64,000 bases of DNA from Aedoeadaptatus coxii (GTDB lineage: Bacteria > Bacillota > Clostridia > Tissierellales > Peptoniphilaceae): NCBI RefSeq assembly GCF_001553115.1, contig NZ_KQ960155.1:1-64000 (forward strand), in the 5' to 3' direction. The notes beneath the pieces are model-generated. The model did not search any database and was not told the DNA's origin. It worked only from the letters and a program-made list of their open reading frames with translations. Of the stretch, positions 17,427 through 26,780 are shown one piece after another. The number at the start of each line of letters is the position of its first letter. The stretch's first letter is position 1. The position numbers were made by a program, and so were the translations under genes.

Positions 17427-19151
17427 TTATTGTATGCGGTCCACCACGCTTTTTAAATATTTCCCCACGACGACGGAAAAGCGATTTAAGTCTTTAATCC
17501 GCACGAAGTCGGTGCCGAAGATTAATCGTTCCTGATCCAGTTCGTCGTCTTCGCCGGTAAAGACGCCGAGGACGGCTTTTTGTTTCAGTTTGCCTTGTAA
17601 GACTTCCGCCGCCGTATCGTAGACGGCATCGTCGCCGTCGTAATCCACTACTTCTCCTTTGGCGGCATCGAGGCCGATGGAAAGGAGATCGTTGGGCATG
17701 CCGTCGGATAAAACGATGAGCACTTGTGTGTCCGCGTCGATGGTGTCCATGGTGTCGAAGACGTAGCGCAGGGCGAAGCCGTCGCGGTTGGATCCGCTGG
17801 CTTTGTAGTTAAAGATTTCCTGATTTTCTTTTCGATCGTCTTTATAATCGCGGAAGATGCGAATGATTTGGTAATTGAAAAGATTGCAAAAGCCCATAAC
17901 TCTTGTGGGGATGCGCAGTGCCGTAAGGGCTTCGGCGATTAAAAAGCCTTGAATGGCCACGGATTCCTGGCGATCTTGTTGGGAGCCGCTCATATCCAAA
18001 AGGATATCCACGGCGAAGGAGTTTTCTTCTTCGAAGTGGTTCTTTTTAAAGATGCGCTCGTCGTTTAAGATCAGATGTCGCCAAAGAAGGCTCGTGTCGA
18101 TGGCGCCGTTGGCGGAGCGTATGGGCGCTTCCGAGGAATCGTCTAACAGGTTTTTCCTAAGGATTTCTCGAAGTTCGAAGATGGCGCGCTCGTAAAGGTG
18201 GCGGTTTTTTTCGTAGGCTTCTTCGGTTTCTTTTCGCTGGGCGAGGATTTGATCTTCGAAAAAGCGGGCGCCCATGTCGTTTTCAAATTGTCCGCGGGTA
18301 ATGTGCAGGTGCATGGCCTTATGCATTCCCGTAGCGATTTTGTTTTCCAGGGCGCGTATTTGTCCGGGAGCGCCTACTTCCAAGCCGAAGTGTTTTCGCA
18401 CGCGATCTTGAGTCTTGCTTTCCGTGTCGCTTTGGACGCGGGAAAGGTTGGCGTCGCTTTCCACGGCTTTGGAAGTATCGCGAATGACGCCGGAAAATTC
18501 CGCCGATTCGATGATTTCCGTGGCGGCGTCCTCTTCTTTCGGCTTCATGTCCACGATGCTCCGCGGCTTTTTCTTAGGCGGCTCTTTGTATTCCTCTTTT
18601 GGTTCGTCGGGCTCGCTTATTTTTTCCTTTACCTCGAAGGTGAGGGTAGGGTTTACGTGGAAATGTTCTTTCCATATGGCGGAGAGGGTTTCGTAAAATT
18701 CCCCTTCCGATTTTATCTCGCTTCCCTTTAAAAGTTTGCGCATAAGGGGCTCGAGGAAGGTACCCGCCGTCATGGGCTTGTGGATCCGATGGGCGGCGTA
18801 TTGCATTTCGATTTCTTCGGCGAGATCTCGTTTGTTTTGAAATTCCAAAGCTCGAAAGCGATCGCGGTAAATGCGCTGCTCTTTCGACGCCACGCCGGGG
18901 CGTTCTTTAAATAATTCCCTTTTAGTGTATTCCAGGGCGAGGATTTTCGCCACGGCGCGCATATCTTTTCCGTTGCTTTGCTTTTCCGCATTTTTCGCCA
19001 CGAAATTCGTCAGCCGATTTTTCGGAAAGGCGCGATCGATCATGGCCTGTTCCGCTACGGCAAATCCGTTGCCCTTGCCGTGGTAGCGTCGTTGGTAATT
19101 ACCGCCTACGGTCCAATAGATATTTTGGCGACGTTTTTCGGAAAGTTTCAT
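17427..19151 (-). CDS. VWA-domain protein, partner of a MoxR AAA+ ATPase
   Basis: A 574-residue cytosolic protein with a C-terminal von Willebrand A domain. Its MIDAS motif is D386-M-S388-G-S390 (DILLDMSGSQ), completed by downstream SDGMPND. The N-terminal 370 residues are helical and charged, with a proline/lysine-rich linker (about 180-205) and no signal peptide. The arrangement resembles the NorD/CoxE class of MoxR-associated VWA proteins, which bind metal and help an AAA+ ring remodel or insert cofactors into a client. The start overlaps the MoxR stop by 4 bases (ATGA), implying coupled translation. The client is unknown. Confidence 0.85.
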   Translation of the reverse strand: MKLSEKRRQNIYWTVGGNYQRRYHGKGNGFAVAEQAMIDRAFPKNRLTNFVAKNAEKQSNGKDMRAVAKILALEYTKRELFKERPGVASKEQRIYRDRFRALEFQNKRDLAEEIEMQYAAHRIHKPMTAGTFLEPLMRKLLKGSEIKSEGEFYETLSAIWKEHFHVNPTLTFEVKEKISEPDEPKEEYKEPPKKKPRSIVDMKPKEEDAATEIIESAEFSGVIRDTSKAVESDANLSRVQSDTESKTQDRVRKHFGLEVGAPGQIRALENKIATGMHKAMHLHITRGQFENDMGARFFEDQILAQRKETEEAYEKNRHLYERAIFELREILRKNLLDDSSEAPIRSANGAIDTSLLWRHLILNDERIFKKNHFEEENSFAVDILLDMSGSQQDRQESVAIQGFLIAEALTALRIPTRVMGFCNLFNYQIIRIFRDYKDDRKENQEIFNYKASGSNRDGFALRYVFDTMDTIDADTQVLIVLSDGMPNDLLSIGLDAAKGEVVDYDGDDAVYDTAAEVLQGKLKQKAVLGVFTGEDDELDQERLIFGTDFVRIKDLNRFSVVVGKYLKSVVDRIQ

Positions 19152-20071
19152 CGAAACAACTGCTCTTTCGTTACATCATCTGAGAACAAAGTGTCGATAA
19201 CATCTTCTACCACTTCTTGTTCGAAGCGGTCGAAGGATTTGTTGACGATGCCCATGGTAAGGGCAGGTTTGACGCCGAGGCCTTTTTCGATCATGGTCAG
19301 GGCGCCGAAGAGTCCGCGCATATCCACGGCTTTTGAGGAAATTTCGCCTTCCAAGCTTTTGTTTTGCAAATCGGTGAAAAGGCGGGCAAAAAGGATCATT
19401 CCCTCTTCGTTAAGATGGGTTTCTTCTCTTAAAATTTGCTTGAGCCCTTCCCCTTCCAAAATGGGCATGTCGATGACCATAAAGCGGCTGATCAGGGCTT
19501 CGTTTAATTCCCGCGTACCCATGTAGCCGTAGTTCATGGTGCCGATAAAGCGGGTGGCGTCGTCTAAGGGGATGCGATCGTATCCGGAGACGTCGATCAT
19601 ACGGCGAAAGTCCAGCGCCGAGTGCACGACGGAGAGGGATTCGTTTTTCGCCATGTTGATTTCGTCGAATACGGCAAAGCCGCCTTTTTCCGCCGCCAGT
19701 GTGACGGGGCCTTTTTTCAACACGACTTCCCCGCCTTTAAAGGTGTCCACGCCGATTAAGGAGGCGCTGTCCACGTTCACGTTTAGAGACATATTCCACA
19801 TGGGGCGGTTAAATAATTGGGCGAGGTTTTCGGAAAACACATTTTTCCCCGTGGCCTTAGGCCCGGAGAGGAGGATGTGGTAGGCGGATAAAATAGCGTA
19901 AATGGCTTTTTCCCAAATGGTTTTTCCGTAGTAGCGGTAAATGGATTCGGGAATCCGATCCTCGTAGGCCGGATCGACGGGATGTTGTTTAACAAATGCT
20001 TCCACGTCGTCCAGGAGTTTTTGATCAATGCCTTGTTTTTGTAAAAATAACAGTAATTCTTCTCTCTTCAT
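19148..20071 (-). CDS. MoxR-family AAA+ ATPase
   Basis: A 307-residue AAA+ ATPase. Walker A is GPKATGKN (70-77), Walker B AVFDEIN (D136, E137), and sensor-1 FIGTMNYG, with an arginine-finger-like ALISRFMVIDMP following. This is the NorQ/MoxR pattern. MoxR proteins act with VWA partners as chaperones for metalloenzyme or membrane-complex maturation. The partner is directly downstream and overlaps by 4 bases. It follows murJ in the envelope operon by 28 bases. Confidence 0.9.
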   Translation of the reverse strand: MKREELLLFLQKQGIDQKLLDDVEAFVKQHPVDPAYEDRIPESIYRYYGKTIWEKAIYAILSAYHILLSGPKATGKNVFSENLAQLFNRPMWNMSLNVNVDSASLIGVDTFKGGEVVLKKGPVTLAAEKGGFAVFDEINMAKNESLSVVHSALDFRRMIDVSGYDRIPLDDATRFIGTMNYGYMGTRELNEALISRFMVIDMPILEGEGLKQILREETHLNEEGMILFARLFTDLQNKSLEGEISSKAVDMRGLFGALTMIEKGLGVKPALTMGIVNKSFDRFEQEVVEDVIDTLFSDDVTKEQLFR

Positions 20072-20099
20072 CGCTTTCCTTTCCGTATCGCCGAGCGAT

Positions 20100-21620
20100 C
20101 TATCGTTGTTTCTTTTTCGTTATAAAGCTTTTGACAGCTTCCAATTCTTCAAATCCCATAAGAAGGGCTAAAAGTGCGTAAACAGCTGCGCCGACGGCCA
20201 TGGCCATAAGCAAGCTTATATTGGGAGATAAGCGACCCAGTAAAAGGCCTTCGGCGAATTTTGCGGCGAGCCCCATGGCGACCGATGCCAATAGGATTTT
20301 CGCCATATTTTTTCCGTATGCTCCGATGCCCAAGGTGGACATGGATTTTTTTAAATGAAGAAGCATGCCCACTCCCCCGACCCAAAGGGCGATGAGCGTT
20401 CCCATGGCGAGCCCTTTTAAGCCGAAGATTTTTCCTAAGATTATATTCAGCGCAATGTTGATGACCACCATGTAAACCGAATTTATAACGGGCACGGCGG
20501 CCTTTTTTTTGCTGTAAAAAATGCGGATGCCGATTTCTCTAAGGCCGATGGCTAAAAAGCCCAGTCCGTAATAGAGGAGTACTTTCCCGGTCACTGCCAC
20601 GTCTTCCGCCGAAAAGGCGCCGCCTTGAAAGAGGAGCCTGACGATTTCTTCGTGAAATGCCACGACGCCGACGGTGGCGGGCAATATAAGAGCCGCCATG
20701 AGGGAAAGGCTTCTGCCGAAAACGTGGGCCAATTCCTCGCCGGCCTCTTCTTCCACAAGCTTCGCCATTTGGGGATAGATGACGGTAATAATACTCGTCA
20801 CCACGATGCCCGTTACAAAGCCTTGTATTTTGGTGGCGTAGTTTATGACGGGCACGCCGGTTTCCACAATGGTAGAGGCTAGGGATTTACTTACAATATT
20901 GTTGATTTCCAAAACCGATGTGGATATAAAGATGGGCAGGATTAATATGAGTAATTTTTTCAATCCTTCATTTTCTTTATAACCTTTTAAGCGGAAGTGA
21001 AAACCGCTTTTTTTAATATAGGGCAAAAAGAAAATGTATTGGAAGGTAAAGGCGAAGAGAATCCCCAAGCCTAAAAGAGTAATGTCCCCTCCTCTTCCTA
21101 AAAACATGGCGAGAATTAAAATGGAATTCATGACCACGGAGTGGAAGATGGACACGATAAAGTGGTTGTGGATTTGCAAATAGGCTTTAAAAATGGAAAA
21201 TACCGCCATTGCGACGATGCTTAAAGAAGTGAGCCGCGTCACATAGACCGTGCGCTCGAAGAGGGATCCGTGAAAGCCTCTGGCGAGAAGGCGCACCAAC
21301 GCAGGGGCAAAGATCACGGTGAGTAAGCTTAATGCGAGGGCTGCAATGGCCAACATTACCGTTAAATGAGATGTAAATCCGTCGGCTTCTTCTCTTCCCT
21401 TTTCGTGGTTGATCTCCGTGTAAACGGGAATGAAGCCGCCGGCGAGGGAGCCGGAAATTAAATTGCTCACCATCATGGGCAGGGTAAAGGCGATGAGAAA
21501 GATATTGGCAATATCCGATGTACCAAAAAAATGGGCTAGGGCTTTTTCCCTAGCCAATCCAAAAAACTTCGTGCCCACGGTAATGATCATGAGCAGGATG
21601 GATGTTTTTTGCATATGCAC
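20100..21620 (-). CDS. murJ: Lipid II flippase MurJ
   Basis: A 506-residue polytopic protein of the MviN/MurJ family with about 14 hydrophobic segments. The N-terminus KTSILLMIITVGTKFFGLAREKALAHFFGTSD is a family hallmark (the GxxRE of helix 1). It flips lipid-linked peptidoglycan precursor across the membrane. The GTG at 21620 abuts the stop of the deacetylase gene; an ATG two codons in (21614) is an equally good start, and both have only a weak site (AGTAGG), so translation is probably coupled. The envelope neighbourhood fits. Confidence 0.93.
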   Translation of the reverse strand: MHMQKTSILLMIITVGTKFFGLAREKALAHFFGTSDIANIFLIAFTLPMMVSNLISGSLAGGFIPVYTEINHEKGREEADGFTSHLTVMLAIAALALSLLTVIFAPALVRLLARGFHGSLFERTVYVTRLTSLSIVAMAVFSIFKAYLQIHNHFIVSIFHSVVMNSILILAMFLGRGGDITLLGLGILFAFTFQYIFFLPYIKKSGFHFRLKGYKENEGLKKLLILILPIFISTSVLEINNIVSKSLASTIVETGVPVINYATKIQGFVTGIVVTSIITVIYPQMAKLVEEEAGEELAHVFGRSLSLMAALILPATVGVVAFHEEIVRLLFQGGAFSAEDVAVTGKVLLYYGLGFLAIGLREIGIRIFYSKKKAAVPVINSVYMVVINIALNIILGKIFGLKGLAMGTLIALWVGGVGMLLHLKKSMSTLGIGAYGKNMAKILLASVAMGLAAKFAEGLLLGRLSPNISLLMAMAVGAAVYALLALLMGFEELEAVKSFITKKKQR

Positions 21621-22643
21621 CTACTTTAAAATTCCGAATTCGTAGCCTTCGCTTCGAAGGTGATCGATGATCTGGCCTACGGCGTTGGCTGTAAGTTGTT
21701 TGTTTTCAGCATCGTGCATTAAGATGACGATGATCGACGAGTCTTTGTTCGCTTTAATGGATTTGTCGAGAAATTCCACGAGGCCCGCTTCGGTGGTGGG
21801 GCGACGGCTTGCAGGTTCCGCATCGCCGTTTAACGCGTTCCAATCGATCCAGGTGACGCCCATGTCCTTCAGTTTTTGATCGGCAGCTTCCAGATTTTTC
21901 CAACTCATGTGGCCGCCGGGATAACGCCAAGCGCCGGCGTGGAAATCTTTCCCTAACACTTTTTGAAGAGCGGCTTGGGTGTCTTTCGCTTCTTTTTCAA
22001 TGCGCGCAGTATCGGCTACCCGTCCCGGATAGAGGAGATGGTAATCGTGTGTATAGGAGTGCATGCACACGGCGTGGCCTTCGGCCAATTCGCGCATTAA
22101 TACGTCCCGCGTCTTTTCCGACACGATTTTTCCTACGACGAAAAAGGATGCGTGGGCATTTTTTTCTTTCAGCGTATCTAATACTTGAGGCGAGATTTTA
22201 TGATTGGGCCCGTCGTCGAAGGTTAAGAAGGCGATTTTTTTCGAACCGGTGTAATCCATTTTGCCTTCGATAATGTCCGCAACGTCTGCGGCGGAATAAG
22301 CATAGCTCTTGGCGCGGGTAATGTGGTTTTCCCCTTTTACCAAGCGAATGGCGATGCGATCGTTAATAATATTATTCCGTAAATTGCCGATCTCTTTCGG
22401 CGTGTAGGCATTTTTGTCGTTTACGGCACCTAAATTATTTAAGACAAACCATTCCGCCTGATCCCCATAGGCGAGGGCAACATTATCATCGCCGCCGATG
22501 TTTTTTAATTTATGAATGGCCAAGGTGCCGAGGACGAGAATAAGCGCGACGATACTGAAGGCTCTGATCCGCGCCTTGCGTCGACGGGCTTTAATGCGCT
22601 CTCTTCTTTCCCGTCTTTCTTTATCTCTTGTTTCTTTATCCAT
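21621..22643 (-). CDS. Membrane-anchored polysaccharide deacetylase (NodB domain)
   Basis: A 340-residue protein starting at the ATG preceded by AAGGAGGATCAA. A very basic cytosolic tail (about 1-26) leads into one membrane helix (about 28-46); the remainder is extracellular. The NodB domain (about 140-340) shows TFDDGP (metal Asp and catalytic Asp), HSYTH (metal histidines), RYPGGH and a terminal VILMHD. These enzymes remove acetyl groups from N-acetylglucosamine in peptidoglycan or another wall glycan, which often gives lysozyme resistance. The operon with murJ supports a peptidoglycan substrate. Confidence 0.93.
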   Translation of the reverse strand: MDKETRDKERRERRERIKARRRKARIRAFSIVALILVLGTLAIHKLKNIGGDDNVALAYGDQAEWFVLNNLGAVNDKNAYTPKEIGNLRNNIINDRIAIRLVKGENHITRAKSYAYSAADVADIIEGKMDYTGSKKIAFLTFDDGPNHKISPQVLDTLKEKNAHASFFVVGKIVSEKTRDVLMRELAEGHAVCMHSYTHDYHLLYPGRVADTARIEKEAKDTQAALQKVLGKDFHAGAWRYPGGHMSWKNLEAADQKLKDMGVTWIDWNALNGDAEPASRRPTTEAGLVEFLDKSIKANKDSSIIVILMHDAENKQLTANAVGQIIDHLRSEGYEFGILK

Positions 22644-22653
22644 TTGATCCTCC

Positions 22654-24042
22654 TTATGGATGGACTGTGATACACTGGGCAATTTTTTTACCCTCGGCGT
22701 AAACATAGCCTTTTAAACTGTTTCCATTCCAAAGCCAATCGATATGTCGTTCTCGAATCGTCGGCTCTATGTTCATCATATCCAACAGACGCAAATTGGC
22801 GCTGTTTAAATCTAAAAGTTGCACCTTATTCCCCTGGCCTATGGCGATGTAGCGATCGCCTACGAGTCGAAGACTGCGATTTTTCGAGAGATCGTAGGCC
22901 AAGGTGTAGGCGATTTTTCGGCTGTTTAAGTCGTATATTTTGACGATGCCCATGTCCCCGTCGTCGACGACGAGGTAGGAGCCGCTTAAAATATAATCCC
23001 GCACATCGCCGTCGGGCAAGAGCCAGCCGCCGTCGTCTTCCTGTACGGACAGAAAGCCGTCGATTTCATAGGCCAAGCGACCTGATGACACGCTGTAACT
23101 TTCCACGGCGCGATGGAGCACGCGGCTTAAATTTTTCTTTTCCGCGTCGTAAAGGTAAATTCCCCTCGGCGTCTTAAAATAAAAGTTTTCGCCGTCGAGT
23201 TTAACGTCGCTCGCCTTTCGCATACTGTAGGGAATGGTGTATTTCTCGACGCTTCCCCTCCCCATATTATAACGATAGAGGGTGAATTTATCCATGGCCA
23301 CCGCCGTCTTTGTTTCCTCGTCGTAATCCCGAGGCTCTTCTAAGGAAAGATCGTTGCGATACTGAAGCTGGCCGTTATTTAAGACGCTGAAAAAAGATCC
23401 CATGCCGCCGGGCACTTTTTCGCCCCAGCCCATAATATCTTCTCCGCTTACATCCAAAAGTTTCGTCGCCATGTTGCCGTCTACATAGGGAGACAAGCTG
23501 TCCACTTCGATTTGACGAAGGGGCACGATTTTTTCTGTGCTCGCAGGCGGAATGATGAGGGCGTTTCCCTCCGTGGAACTGAAGTTGACGGTGTAGCCCA
23601 GTTCTTCCAGCAAAAAGCGAAGGGGCACATAGAGGATGCGGCCGCAATAGGTAGGATAAATCGTAATGCCTCTGCGTTCCGATTGCTTAATGTACACCGA
23701 GCGGTTCAACCCCATTTGCACGCGATTGATTTTGTTGACGGAAAGTATTTTCTCCTTTTCGTCGTAGGTGACGGTGTCTTTTCCCACGATGGACTGAAGG
23801 TCGTCCAGGGCAATCAGGTAGCCGCCCTCCGCTTTTCGCGGCGGATGTTTTAAATAGACTGTCCCCGTTCCCTTTTTCGGCGAAAGGTAAAGGTTCAGGG
23901 AAAAATTCCAAAGAGGTTCGGAAAGCTCCAGAGGTTTTTCCTCGACGCCGTCAAAATAAAAATCGCCGTTATCTACGGGAAGGGCCGCCGTAGCAAATAA
24001 CATCGCCAATAAACTGATGACGAGTAACAATTTTTTCTTCAT
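22654..24042 (-). CDS. Secreted copper-amine-oxidase-N-domain protein with repeat C-terminal half
   Basis: A 462-residue exported protein. The signal peptide is MKKKLLLVISLLAMLFATAALP. Residues about 60-165 match the 'copper amine oxidase N-terminal' stalk-like domain found in many Firmicute surface proteins (YLIALDDLQSIVG, ILYVPLRFLLEELGYTVNF), which has no oxidase activity by itself. The C-terminal half (about 200-450) has periodic beta strands with DGENFYFKTPRGIYLYD- and YDLNSRKIAY-like units, probably a beta-propeller. It is 36 bases after the unknown 554-residue gene and 10 bases before the deacetylase. A wall-associated structural or sensing role is inferred. Confidence 0.78.
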   Translation of the reverse strand: MKKKLLLVISLLAMLFATAALPVDNGDFYFDGVEEKPLELSEPLWNFSLNLYLSPKKGTGTVYLKHPPRKAEGGYLIALDDLQSIVGKDTVTYDEKEKILSVNKINRVQMGLNRSVYIKQSERRGITIYPTYCGRILYVPLRFLLEELGYTVNFSSTEGNALIIPPASTEKIVPLRQIEVDSLSPYVDGNMATKLLDVSGEDIMGWGEKVPGGMGSFFSVLNNGQLQYRNDLSLEEPRDYDEETKTAVAMDKFTLYRYNMGRGSVEKYTIPYSMRKASDVKLDGENFYFKTPRGIYLYDAEKKNLSRVLHRAVESYSVSSGRLAYEIDGFLSVQEDDGGWLLPDGDVRDYILSGSYLVVDDGDMGIVKIYDLNSRKIAYTLAYDLSKNRSLRLVGDRYIAIGQGNKVQLLDLNSANLRLLDMMNIEPTIRERHIDWLWNGNSLKGYVYAEGKKIAQCITVHP

Positions 24043-24078
24043 GGCCTCACCTTCTCGTTTCGGGAATGCGCTCCTCTT

Positions 24079-25743
24079 TTAACCAAAGAGCGATACGACA
24101 TTGTCTTTTTTTAATGCGCCGATGCGACGAAATACCGCATCGCCGAGGGGCGTTAAATCCACTTGATACTCGCCGGCATAGACCAGGCGGTAAAGTTGTA
24201 AATCCTGCCCCAGCTGCGCCGTAAGGGATTGAATCCGATTCTTTTTATCGGCAGCCTGAGGTACGGTTAAAAGGGAGGTGAGGTATTTTTTGTCGAATAA
24301 TTTCGCCCACCATTTCCCCACGGGCCATTCTTTAAAATAAGGCGCCGCTTGTACCAAATTCGGATGGAGAAGGGTGCTGAGCCAAAGGGAAAGTTTTTCC
24401 TGATGAGAAAGTTCCAAATAGCGTTCCATGGCCGTGGTGTGCATGTAGCGTCCTTCATCCAACACGATCATATGCTTCAGCTCCGCAAAGGCACGGTAAA
24501 ATACGAGTTCGGGATAGGTGCCTTCTCTTAAATGGGTGCTCCCCGGCGATGCCATAACGCCGATTAGGGGAAACACCATATCCAACGATTTTCGATTGAG
24601 GGCGCCGGTTTGAGTGGCTTCCATTTTATGGTTCATAAAGCATTGCAAATAGCGATCGTATTGGGCAATCCATGGAATGTATTCCTCCGGCATGGTGCTC
24701 AATGCTCTGTCGAATTCCGAGGCGCGGTAAAATCCGCCTACGGATTGTTCCAAATGGGCCTTTAGACTCAGGAGACGTTGTTGGGATTTCATTACCGAGT
24801 AATAGGCTTCCCTCTCCGTTCCCGCCTTCGTCCACACTTTCAAACATTCCAACACGCGGAGAAGCTGTTCGTCGCTTGAAAAAACGCCTTCTTTTGCGGC
24901 TTCTTCAATGAGCGGATCGTATTCCGTAAATTCGTCTTCTTCCATGGATTGGCCGCTCGTGATATATAGGCGGGATTCCATCCATTCCAAGACGTGAATA
25001 TCTTCCATAACTTCTTCCCGCGTAACGCCTAAATGGGCGGCGAGACTGTAGAGATCTTCCCCTTCCTCGCCGTCATCGTCTTCACCGATCCAACCGTAGT
25101 AAAGATCTTCATTTTGATCTTCTCGCGATTGTTCGATGCCCAATGCGTAGAGAAACATTAAATCGGGATTGCCGTCTTTTAAGCTCTTTAAATAGCCGTC
25201 GGGATCTTGGCTTAAGAGGGGTTGCAGATTCAGCATGGATTTTACTTTTTCCGTAAAGCGCTCCTCCAAATCTTCCGGCACCATATTGGCGATGTGGAAG
25301 GCGTAATGTCCGCTTTCCGTGTGAAGTACGCGGCCGAAAAATAAACTGCCTTCTTTTAAAACCTTCGTCACGTCGGTTTTGCGGATCATGACCGCCGGCT
25401 CCTGAATGACGAGGTTTTGAATGTAGATCCCCTTTTCCGCCACGTGATTGACGCGATAAATGGAAAGATAGGAATCGAAAAAGGGCTCTAAATAATAGTC
25501 CACGCTCCTCACTTTATGGAGATGGCGCCAAAATTGATGCATTAAGCCGCGGGTGGTCTCCCTGTTTTCCATGGTGTCGAACATAAGCCAGCTCGCCATG
25601 TCGAAATCGGAAACGGCTTCGCGAATAGGCTCGTAAAGCGCTTCATCTTCAAACATTTCGTCCATGGAGATGCTGTAACGGGCGGAATCGACGATGGTTG
25701 CAAAATCGTCCAGTGTCTTGATCCAGCTGTTTTCATTAGACAT
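24079..25743 (-). CDS. Conserved-looking hypothetical protein of unknown function
   Basis: I do not recognise this 554-residue family. There is no signal peptide or membrane helix, so it should be cytosolic. The protein is mostly helical and acidic. A block near 220-235 is almost wholly D, E and G (GEDDDGEEGED), separating an N-terminal part (about 1-215) from a C-terminal part (about 240-554). The segment LAAHLGVTREEVMEDIHVLE (about 236-255) has a helix-turn-helix or winged-helix look. Its start overlaps the FUSC exporter gene by 8 bases, so it is translationally coupled in the envelope operon. Confidence 0.75.
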   Translation of the reverse strand: MSNENSWIKTLDDFATIVDSARYSISMDEMFEDEALYEPIREAVSDFDMASWLMFDTMENRETTRGLMHQFWRHLHKVRSVDYYLEPFFDSYLSIYRVNHVAEKGIYIQNLVIQEPAVMIRKTDVTKVLKEGSLFFGRVLHTESGHYAFHIANMVPEDLEERFTEKVKSMLNLQPLLSQDPDGYLKSLKDGNPDLMFLYALGIEQSREDQNEDLYYGWIGEDDDGEEGEDLYSLAAHLGVTREEVMEDIHVLEWMESRLYITSGQSMEEDEFTEYDPLIEEAAKEGVFSSDEQLLRVLECLKVWTKAGTEREAYYSVMKSQQRLLSLKAHLEQSVGGFYRASEFDRALSTMPEEYIPWIAQYDRYLQCFMNHKMEATQTGALNRKSLDMVFPLIGVMASPGSTHLREGTYPELVFYRAFAELKHMIVLDEGRYMHTTAMERYLELSHQEKLSLWLSTLLHPNLVQAAPYFKEWPVGKWWAKLFDKKYLTSLLTVPQAADKKNRIQSLTAQLGQDLQLYRLVYAGEYQVDLTPLGDAVFRRIGALKKDNVVSLFG

Positions 25744-26647
25744 GGGTTACTCCTTCGTCGTACAGATGTTGAATTTCTTCTAAATGAGTGAGTATATCGT
25801 TGACGTGGTAATTTACCATAAAATCAGGTACGGTTTGATCCTTACTCTGAAACATTTCCGTGTAATGGAAAATGTCTTGAACCCTCAATTTATTTTCCAC
25901 GGTAAACCTGGCATCTGCAATATTAAATTTAAGCAATACTTGCAGGTCTACGAATACTTCTGTAAAAAGTTCCAGTAAACGCTCCACACCCTCGATGTTT
26001 ACGTCTCGAGAAAAGGGCTCGTCGATTTCTTTTCGAATCAATTCGAAGGAATCTTGAGCCTTGTTCAGCTCCTTTTGAAGGCCGTCCAGTTTCGGCTTTT
26101 CGTCGGCGAGCAAAATGCCTTCGGAAAGATAAAAAATATCGTCGTAGGTTTTTTCCAAGAGCGCCTCAAAACTTACTTTGGGCGTGGGTCTGGCGATGAG
26201 GTAATTGATGATCATGGACACGGTGATCCCAAGGAGCGTACCGAGCAATCGGTTGACGCCGTAAACCCATTGGGATTGTGTCGATGAAAAACTCGCCACA
26301 AAAATAATATTGGTTAAGTTGATATAGCGATTTAATTTAAAATGCAGGAGAGTGAGGATGATAATAATAATCCCGATACCCGCAATCAAAGGTCGAATGT
26401 AATGATTGTCCGTAATCAGGGACAAAAAATAACCCAAGACGACGCCGATGACGCAAGTAAACATTCGTAGGCGCACGGCTTTGTGGGTTTCGTGAACGGA
26501 TGGCTGCATGGTCGTCATAGAGGCTATGGCGACGAAAAGCGGCGTATTGAGGCCGATCACATTGGATATAAACAGACTCACCACGACGGAAAGGGCGGTT
26601 TTAAAGGTGCGCATTCCGATGAGGGGAATCTTTTTTTCTTTTGGCAT
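25736..26647 (-). CDS. FUSC/aromatic acid exporter family membrane protein
   Basis: A 303-residue protein. About the first 150 residues make four to six membrane helices (KTALSVVVSLFISNVIGL, FVAIASMTTMQPSVHETHKAVRLRM, GIIIIILTLLHF, LLGTLLGITVSMIINYLIA). The 'TMQPSVHET...R' signature is that of the aromatic acid exporter (DUF939/ArAE_1) group. The rest (about 155-303) is a cytosolic helical domain. Such proteins are thought to export aromatic acids or similar compounds, without biochemical proof in this clade. It is the first gene of the seven-gene operon and diverges from hpf. Confidence 0.85.
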   Translation of the reverse strand: MPKEKKIPLIGMRTFKTALSVVVSLFISNVIGLNTPLFVAIASMTTMQPSVHETHKAVRLRMFTCVIGVVLGYFLSLITDNHYIRPLIAGIGIIIIILTLLHFKLNRYINLTNIIFVASFSSTQSQWVYGVNRLLGTLLGITVSMIINYLIARPTPKVSFEALLEKTYDDIFYLSEGILLADEKPKLDGLQKELNKAQDSFELIRKEIDEPFSRDVNIEGVERLLELFTEVFVDLQVLLKFNIADARFTVENKLRVQDIFHYTEMFQSKDQTVPDFMVNYHVNDILTHLEEIQHLYDEGVTHV

Positions 26648-26780
26648 ATTGAACTTGTATCCCTCCAGAATCGAGTATAGGAAAAGTATAGCAAAACCAA
26701 TGAATACTTCAAGTTAAACCGACGTTTCAATTATTTAATATAGGGTACATAATAAAAAAGAAGTGAGAGGAGTTGTTTAT

